From contig NZ_JAPCKI010000001.1 in the NCBI RefSeq assembly GCF_028680575.1, forward strand, positions 659,781 to 723,780: a stretch of 64,000 nucleotides of DNA, in the 5' to 3' direction. Source of the DNA: Acidovorax benzenivorans (GTDB taxonomy: Bacteria > Pseudomonadota > Gammaproteobacteria > Burkholderiales > Burkholderiaceae_C). Positions within the stretch are counted from its first letter, which is position 1; each line of letters opens with the position of its first letter. The translations under genes and the position numbers were made by a program. The notes beneath the pieces were generated by a model that was given only the letters and a program-made list of their open reading frames with translations, was not told the DNA's origin and did not search any database. Below, piece by piece: positions 59,103 to 64,000 of the stretch.

Positions 59103-59438
59103 ATGAACTTGACGATCAGCGGTCACCACCTCGAAGTTACTCCCGCCTTGCGCAGCTACGTCACCACCAAGCTGGATCGGATCACCCGCCATTTTGACCA
59201 AGTTGTCGATGTCAAGGTACTGCTGACGGTAGAGAAGCAAAAGGAAAAGGAAAAGAGACAGCGAGCGGAATGCAACATCCACGTCAAGGGCAGCGACCTG
59301 TTTGCCGAAAGCTCCCACGCCGACCTGTATGCAGCCGTGGACGAGCTGGTCGATAAGATGGACCGCCAGGTGGTGCGCCACAAGGACCGTTTGCAAGACC
59401 ACCACCACGAAGCCGTCAAGCGCGAACTGCACGCTTGA
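59103..59438 (+). CDS. hpf: Ribosome hibernation promoting factor (short HPF)
   Basis: Ribosome-associated inhibitor (111 aa) that stabilises inactive 100S ribosomes in stationary phase. [26 protein letters not shown] is the family start. A basic helix [10 protein letters not shown] and the [18 protein letters not shown] segment are as in E. coli HPF. Good AGGAG site. A terminator separates it from ptsN. The usual upstream partner rpoN is absent here. Confidence 0.94.
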   Translation: MNLTISGHHLEVTPALRSYVTTKLDRITRHFDQVVDVKVLLTVEKQKEKEKRQRAECNIHVKGSDLFAESSHADLYAAVDELVDKMDRQVVRHKDRLQDHHHEAVKRELHA

Positions 59439-59466
59439 TGCGCCAGCCCTGAGCCTGGCACAGCAG

Positions 59467-59490
59467 CCGCCCCTCTTGGGCGGTTTTTTT
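59467..59490 (+). terminator. Rho-independent terminator after hpf
   Basis: CCGCCC stem, CTCTT loop, GGGCGG, then seven T. Confidence 0.88.
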
Positions 59491-59551
59491 GTTGCCTGGC
59501 GTGCCGCGCTCAGGGTTTTCGCCAATATGTGCATAATTGTTACCCTTGACC

Positions 59552-60019
59552 ATGAACCGACTCGCCTCCATCCTGCCCTCCGCTCAAGTGCTTGTGAGCG
59601 TGGACGCCACCAGCAAGAAGCGTGCTTTTGAAGAAGCGGGTCTGCTGTTCGAGAGCCAACACGGACTCTCCCGGGCGCTGATCACCGACAGCCTGTTTGC
59701 CCGCGAACGCCTGGGCTCCACGGGGTTGGGTCATGGTGTGGCCATTCCCCACGGGCGCATCAAGGGCCTCAAGGCGCCGATGGCGGCTGTGTTCCAGCTG
59801 CTCAACCCCATCGGGTTCGATGCGCCGGACGAGTTGCCGGTGGGCCTGCTGATCTTTTTGCTGGTGCCTGAGGCGGCCACGCAAAAGCACCTGGAAATCC
59901 TCTCCGAGATTGCCGAGTTGCTCAGCGATTCGGCCTTGCGTGAAAAGCTCAAGGCCTGTACCGATGCAGCCGAACTGCACGGCATGATCGCAGGCTGGCA
60001 GTCCACCCAAGCGGCCTGA
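59552..60019 (+). CDS. ptsN: PTS IIA-like nitrogen-regulatory protein PtsN
   Basis: EIIA(Ntr) protein (155 aa), a phosphoryl-carrier regulator of nitrogen and potassium metabolism. The phosphorylated His67 is in GHGVAIPHGRI. ATG 59552 gives the family start MNRLASILPS. It follows the hpf terminator, so it likely has its own promoter; CATAAT at 59533 is a candidate -10. Confidence 0.94.
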   Translation: MNRLASILPSAQVLVSVDATSKKRAFEEAGLLFESQHGLSRALITDSLFARERLGSTGLGHGVAIPHGRIKGLKAPMAAVFQLLNPIGFDAPDELPVGLLIFLLVPEAATQKHLEILSEIAELLSDSALREKLKACTDAAELHGMIAGWQSTQAA

Positions 60020-60072
60020 GCAATCTCCTCCTCCCCCCGCCGTTCGCGCTGCGCACTCCTGACTGACCTGCC

Positions 60073-61029
60073 GTGAAGCCCAATGTTGTCAGTGCCGATG
60101 TCCTTTTCGAGGAATTCCGCGGCCCCCTGAAGTGGGAATGGGTGGCGGGCCTTGGTGCCTCCGAGCGCCGTTTTGATGAAGTGGCCGTGCGCTCCGCGCG
60201 GTCCGGGGCCGATCTGGTTGGCTACCTCAACTACATCCACCCTTACAGGGTTCAGATTCTGGGTGAGCGCGAAATTGCCTACCTGAGCAACGCGTCCCCC
60301 GACGATTGCAAGCGCCGTATTGCCCGCATCGTGACGCTGGAGCCCCCAGTGCTGGTGCTGGCCGACAACCAGACCGCGCCCGATGCGCTGGTGTCGATGT
60401 GCGAACGTGCGCAGATTCCGATGTTCTCCACGCACGAGTCGTCGGCGTTTGTTATCGACGTGCTGCGCGCCTACCTGTCCAAGCACTTCGCTGATCGCAC
60501 CACCATGCACGGCGTGTTCATGGATATCTTGGGCCTGGGCGTGATGATCACCGGCGAATCAGGCTTGGGCAAAAGCGAGCTGGGCCTGGAGCTGATCTCG
60601 CGCGGCAACGGCCTGGTGGCTGACGATGCGGTGGATTTGTTCCGCATCAACCAGACCACCATCGAAGGCAAGTGCCCCGAGCTGCTGCAGAACCTGCTGG
60701 AAGTGCGCGGCATTGGTCTGCTCGACATCCGCGCCATCTTTGGCGAGACGGCCGTGCGCCGCAAGATGCGCCTCAAGCTCATCGTGCACCTGGTGCGCAA
60801 AGAGACTCTGGAGCGCGACTACGAGCGCCTGCCCTACGAGCCGCTCACCCAGGACGTGCTGGGTGTGCCCGTGCTCAAGGTCGTGATCCAGGTGGTGGCC
60901 GGCCGCAACATCGCCGTGCTGGTCGAGGCTGCCGTGCGCAACACCATCCTGCAGTTGCGCGGCATCGACACCTACCAGGAGTTCGTCGAACGCCATCGCC
61001 GCGCAATGGAACGCGACACGGGTGGCTAG
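60073..61029 (+). CDS. hprK: HPr kinase/phosphorylase
   Basis: Phosphorylates and dephosphorylates Ser46 of HPr-like proteins (318 aa). Walker A GESGLGKS at residues 161-168; the HprK signature [17 protein letters not shown] follows at about 210-230. It starts with GTG 60073. hpf-ptsN-hprK is a usual betaproteobacterial order. A palindromic repeat follows the stop. Confidence 0.95.
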   Translation: MKPNVVSADVLFEEFRGPLKWEWVAGLGASERRFDEVAVRSARSGADLVGYLNYIHPYRVQILGEREIAYLSNASPDDCKRRIARIVTLEPPVLVLADNQTAPDALVSMCERAQIPMFSTHESSAFVIDVLRAYLSKHFADRTTMHGVFMDILGLGVMITGESGLGKSELGLELISRGNGLVADDAVDLFRINQTTIEGKCPELLQNLLEVRGIGLLDIRAIFGETAVRRKMRLKLIVHLVRKETLERDYERLPYEPLTQDVLGVPVLKVVIQVVAGRNIAVLVEAAVRNTILQLRGIDTYQEFVERHRRAMERDTGG

Positions 61030-61038
61030 TCTGCTCTG

Positions 61039-61086
61039 TATTTGATAGCTGCTGGCGCTTGATGCGCAAGCGCTGGAGGTCGATTT
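61039..61086 (-). repeat. 60-bp palindromic repeat (copy R7) after hprK
   Basis: Minus strand: CGACCTCCAGCGCTTGCG, ATCAAGCGCCAGCAGCTATC, AAATA. Clear relative of R2. Confidence 0.8.
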
Positions 61087-61135
61087 CCCCCCCTAAGCCG
61101 TTGAAGTCGGCGCGATCAAGGAACAATGCACCCGT

Positions 61136-61203
61136 GGAACCGGCTTTACCGGGCCACCAGGTGCGACCCCCTTGGGGGAAGGCGCACAGCGCCTCAGGGG
61201 GTT
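61136..61203 (-). repeat. GC-rich 3'-end repeat (copy 4) at the fur end
   Basis: GGAACCGGCTTTACCGGG, CCCCCTTGGGGG hairpin, GGCGCACAGCGCCTCAGGGGG; overlaps the fur stop by two bases. Same layout as 41744-41815. Confidence 0.8.
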
Positions 61204-61621
61204 AGCCCTTCTTCGCGCAGCCGGCGCACTGCCCGTAGAGGGCCATCGTGTGGTCCTGCACCAGCCAGCCTTTGGCCTTGGCCACGGCATGCTGCCTCTT
61301 TTCGATCTCGGGGTCATAGAACTCTTCCACCTTGCCGCACGAGGTGCAGATGAAGTGGTCGTGGTGCTGCCCCTCGTTGAGCTCGTACACCGCCTTGCCG
61401 CTCTCGAAGTTGCTGCGGATCAGGATGCCGGCCTGCTCAAACTGCGTGAGCACCCGATATACAGTGGCCAGGCCGATGTCCGAGCGCTCCTCCAGCAGCA
61501 CGCGGAACACGTCTTCCGCCGTCATGTGGCGCTGCGCACCCTTCTGGAAAATCTCCAGAATCTTCAGGCGGGGCAGCGTGGCTTTGAGTCCCGTGCTTTT
61601 GAGTTCGTCGATATTGGTCAT
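61202..61621 (-). CDS. fur: Ferric uptake regulator Fur
   Basis: Iron-responsive repressor (139 aa). Winged helix with [13 protein letters not shown] and [18 protein letters not shown]. Metal region [21 protein letters not shown] and C-terminal CAGC give two Cys pairs for the structural site. Divergent from bamE across 89 bp, which holds TACAAT (61675-61680), a candidate bamE -10. Confidence 0.96.
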   Translation of the reverse strand: MTNIDELKSTGLKATLPRLKILEIFQKGAQRHMTAEDVFRVLLEERSDIGLATVYRVLTQFEQAGILIRSNFESGKAVYELNEGQHHDHFICTSCGKVEEFYDPEIEKRQHAVAKAKGWLVQDHTMALYGQCAGCAKKG

Positions 61622-61710
61622 GGCTGGCTCTTTCGGGGGCGGGCAACAGCCTCCGGGGCTGGAGGGGCTGCCGCTACAATGGGACGATCATATCCTTTGG
61701 CCTTTTACCC

Positions 61711-62274
61711 ATGCCCGTCCAAGCCCGTTACAGCGCCCGTCTGGGCCTGGTTGTGTTGATCGGTGCCAGCATGGCCGCCCTGACCGGTTGCGGCAGTCTG
61801 GATGGTGCCAGCAGCCGCATCGCCAGCATCGTCAAGCCCTACCGGGTGGACGTGGTGCAGGGCAACTTCGTGTCCCGCGAGCAGGTCGAAGCCCTGCAGC
61901 CTGGCATGAGCCGCCAGCAGGTGCGGGAGATTCTCGGGACGCCCCTGGTCACCAGCCTGTTCCATGCGGACCGCTGGGAGTACGTGTTCACGCTCAAACG
62001 CCCTGGCGAAGAGATCCAGACCCGCAAGCTGACCGTGTTCTTCAAAGGCGATGGCCTGGAACGCTCCGAAGGCGATGAAATGCCGACCGAAACCGAATTC
62101 GTCGCCACGCTGGGTGGGCGCGACGGTGCCAAGGGCAAGGCGCCGGTGCTCGATGCCACGCCGGAGCAACTGGCCAAATACCCGGTCAAGGAACGCACCG
62201 CACCGGCCGCCGCAGCAACGCCTGCGCTGCCTGCCACCACCAGTTACCCGCCGCTCGAAGCGCCTGCGCGCTGA
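61711..62274 (+). CDS. bamE: Outer membrane assembly lipoprotein BamE (OmlA)
   Basis: Lipoprotein (187 aa) of the BAM complex. Lipobox LTGC (Cys27). SmpA/OmlA domain PYRVDVVQGNFVSREQVEALQPGMSRQQVREILGTPL...FHADRWEYVF. The C-terminal 70 residues are an Ala/Pro-rich extension. Divergent fur-bamE is standard in Burkholderiales. Confidence 0.94.
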   Translation: MPVQARYSARLGLVVLIGASMAALTGCGSLDGASSRIASIVKPYRVDVVQGNFVSREQVEALQPGMSRQQVREILGTPLVTSLFHADRWEYVFTLKRPGEEIQTRKLTVFFKGDGLERSEGDEMPTETEFVATLGGRDGAKGKAPVLDATPEQLAKYPVKERTAPAAAATPALPATTSYPPLEAPAR

Positions 62275-62337
62275 CCCCTGCGGCTTGGCCGCGCGCCTGG
62301 TGCGTTCGCGGCCCTTTCATTGAACAGGATATTTTTC

Positions 62338-63177
62338 ATGACCGCGACTTCTTCGCCAGCGGCCCCCGCTGCATCCCCTCTTCGTGTGGCCGTTGCTGGT
62401 GCTTCGGGCCGCATGGGGCGCATGCTGATAGAGGCCATTCGCGCCAGTGACGACTGCGTACTGGCCGGTGCACTGGACGTAGCCGCCAGCCCTGCCATCG
62501 GCTCTGACGCCACCGCCTTTCTGGGCTACGCCAGCGGCGTGGCCATCACGGCCGACGTGGCGGGCGGCCTGAAGAACGCCGAGGTGCTCATTGACTTCAC
62601 CCGTCCCGAAGGCACGCTGGCCCACCTGGCCGTATGCAGCCAGCTCGGCGTGAAGGCCGTCATTGGCACCACCGGCTTCACCGATGTGCAAAAAGCCGAA
62701 CTCGACGCCTACGCACAGCGCACCGCCATCATGTTCTCGCCCAACATGAGCGTGGGTGTAAACGTCACGCTCAAGCTGCTGCAAATGGCCGCCAAGGCCA
62801 TGGCCACGGGGTACGACATCGAGATCATCGAAGCCCACCACCGCCACAAGGTCGATGCGCCCTCGGGCACTGCGCTCAAGATGGGTGAGGTGATTGCCGA
62901 GGCCCTGGGCCGTGACCTCAAGGACTGCGCCGTGTACGCCCGTGAAGGTGTCACCGGCGAGCGTGATCCCTCCAGCATCGGTTTTGCTGCCATCCGTGGT
63001 GGCGACATCGTGGGCGACCACACCGTGCTGTTTGCGGGCATTGGCGAGCGCATCGAGGTCACGCACAAGTCCTCCAGCCGGGCCACGTATGCGCAGGGTG
63101 CCTTGCGTGCCGTGCGTTTCCTGGCGGCCCACAAGACTGGCATGTTCGACATGTTCGACGTGCTGGGCTTGAAGTGA
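62338..63177 (+). CDS. dapB: 4-hydroxy-tetrahydrodipicolinate reductase
   Basis: Lysine and diaminopimelate pathway enzyme (279 aa). NAD(P) site [18 protein letters not shown]; substrate site [23 protein letters not shown] with the catalytic His; C-terminal [13 protein letters not shown] 62338 is preferred to a site six codons earlier. Confidence 0.96.
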   Translation: MTATSSPAAPAASPLRVAVAGASGRMGRMLIEAIRASDDCVLAGALDVAASPAIGSDATAFLGYASGVAITADVAGGLKNAEVLIDFTRPEGTLAHLAVCSQLGVKAVIGTTGFTDVQKAELDAYAQRTAIMFSPNMSVGVNVTLKLLQMAAKAMATGYDIEIIEAHHRHKVDAPSGTALKMGEVIAEALGRDLKDCAVYAREGVTGERDPSSIGFAAIRGGDIVGDHTVLFAGIGERIEVTHKSSSRATYAQGALRAVRFLAAHKTGMFDMFDVLGLK

Positions 63178-63180
63178 GGC

Positions 63181-63305
63181 AACCCCCTGTGGCGCTTTGC
63201 GCCTTCCCCCTTCTCTCGAATTGCTGCGCTATTCGGGATGGGGGACACCGCCAGCGCGGCGGGGCGGCCTTTGCGCGGCGGTCGCTGGCATGGGCCGCAT
63301 GCGGT
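63181..63305 (+). repeat. GC-rich 3'-end repeat (copy 5) after dapB
   Basis: CCCCCTGTGGCGCTTTGCGCC just after the dapB stop, then GGCGGGGCGGCCTTTGCGCGG (63258-) as after the gene at 191-1375. Confidence 0.65.
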
Positions 63306-63359
63306 TTACCCTCTCTGGGCGACGCAGGGTGCCCTGACCACTTGAGAAGGGGTTGATGT

Positions 63360-64000
63360 ATGGACGCCCTCCACTGGTGGCGCCAGGGCGATGCCGTCAC
63401 GCAAAGTGCAGCCCTGGTCTTGCTGACCATGTCGGTGGCGAGCTGGGTGGTCATGGTGTGGAAGCTGCGGCTCATGCGGCGCGCCAGTGTCGATGTGGCC
63501 CGCTGCACGGCCGCTTTCTGGCAGGCGCCCTCGCTGGCCCTGGCGCAGCAGCGTTTGCAGTCTTTTGACAGCGATGCGCTAGTGCTTCCTTTGGTGGTTG
63601 CTGCAAATTCAATAGCAAATCACGAAGGCGACGTGGCCCAGCCAACGCTGGCTACGGCGGGTAGCCTGTCGCAGCGGCTCACGCGGGTGCTGCGCGACGC
63701 CCTGCACGACGTGCTGGGGCGCTTGCAGTTTGGCCAGGTGTTGCTGGCCACGGTGGGCTCCACAGCGCCGTTTGTGGGGCTGCTGGGCACGGTGTGGGGC
63801 ATCTACCATGCGCTTACCGCCATGGCTGGCGCGGGGCAGATCACCATTGACCGTGTCTCCGGCCCCGTGGGTGAGGCCCTGGTCATGACGGCTGCCGGGT
63901 TGGCCGTGGCGATCCCTGCCGTGCTGGCCTACAACGTGTTTGGCCGCCTGATCGGCCGCATCGAGGCCGACCTGGAAGGGTTTGCGCGTGATCTGCGCGA
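63360..64000 (+). CDS. MotA/TolQ/ExbB proton-channel family protein (partial)
   Basis: Runs off the right edge (213 codons seen). First membrane segment SAALVLLTMSVASWVVMVWKL; then QRLQ..., and the proton-channel core VLLATVGSTAPFVGLLGTVWGIYHAL, followed by SGPVGEALVMTAAGLAVAIPAVLAYNVFGR, as in ExbB/TolQ. Whether it is ExbB (iron transport, near fur) or TolQ cannot be decided here. ATG 63360 follows GAGAAGGGG. The cytoplasmic loop at about 68-90 (FDSDALVLPLVVAANSIANH) lies in a palindromic repeat. Confidence 0.9.
   Translation, partial: MDALHWWRQGDAVTQSAALVLLTMSVASWVVMVWKLRLMRRASVDVARCTAAFWQAPSLALAQQRLQSFDSDALVLPLVVAANSIANHEGDVAQPTLATAGSLSQRLTRVLRDALHDVLGRLQFGQVLLATVGSTAPFVGLLGTVWGIYHALTAMAGAGQITIDRVSGPVGEALVMTAAGLAVAIPAVLAYNVFGRLIGRIEADLEGFARDLR
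63562..63620 (+). repeat. 60-bp palindromic repeat (copy R8) inside the ExbB/TolQ-like gene, in frame
   Basis: GATGCGCTAGTGCTT core and GCAAATTCAATAGCAAAT end, as in other copies; AT-richer than the flanks, with codons such as CTA, TCA, ATA and AAT rare nearby. Diverged, so called with less certainty. Confidence 0.5.

Overview
The window is a GC-rich chromosomal segment from a betaproteobacterium of the Comamonadaceae, most like Acidovorax. That placement rests on gene content and order (protocatechuate 4,5-cleavage genes in the Comamonas-like order, hpf-ptsN-hprK, divergent fur/bamE, gap next to tkt) and on two short repeat families that I associate with this bacterial family. I could not run a database search. 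I see no rRNA, tRNA, insertion sequence, prophage or CRISPR array.

Layout. 1-6.9 kb: a branched-chain-amino-acid-type ABC importer (binding protein, two permeases, two ATPases), a Bug/TctC binding protein and an orphan beta-hydroxyacid-dehydrogenase-like enzyme. 7.0-13.9 kb: a LysR regulator divergent from an apparent operon for protocatechuate 4,5-cleavage (ModA-like orphan protein, ligJ, ligK, ligI, ligA, ligB, ligC). Together these genes convert protocatechuate to pyruvate and oxaloacetate, and the upstream transporters may supply aromatic acids. 14-21.7 kb: mixed genes (GIY-YIG-like protein, unknown, ClpP paralogue, PhzS-like flavin monooxygenase, FlxA-like coiled coil, ECF sigma factor, YdeI-like, aldo/keto reductase, MscS channel). 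21.9-30.1 kb: central metabolism (gap, tkt, pyk) with a speH-murU-pepP-CPBP run. 30.2-33.7 kb: two PAP2 phosphatases divergent from a PmrA/PmrB-like two-component system, with a PmrA-type box between them. 33.7-41.6 kb: fba, a lipoprotein, pntA-pntB, an acyl-CoA ligase and mtnN. 41.8-47.7 kb: corA, a UDG-like protein, rimI, tsaB, a DMT transporter and dacB. 47.8-52.6 kb: a SemiSWEET and a cluster of exported proteins (secretory lipase, two SGNH lipoproteins, OmpW). 52.6-58.9 kb: a TsaC/Sua5 protein, purK, purE, a thioredoxin-TPR protein (CnoX-like), purC and an MFS permease. 59.1-64 kb: hpf, ptsN, hprK, fur, bamE, dapB and the start of a TolQ/ExbB-type gene.

The most unusual signal is a palindromic repeat family of about 60 bp. 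It occurs between genes and also, in frame, inside at least three and probably five genes (murU, mtnN and purK; less surely cnoX and the TolQ/ExbB-like gene), where it adds or replaces about 20 residues. A second repeat family sits exactly at gene 3' ends, in one case supplying the stop codon. Other points worth checking are an SGNH-fold lipoprotein that has lost its catalytic Ser and His, a signal-less ModA-like protein at the head of the protocatechuate operon, the PmrA-type box linking lipid phosphatases to the two-component system, a degenerate UDG-like protein with a hexanucleotide microsatellite, and several perfect palindromes in promoters.
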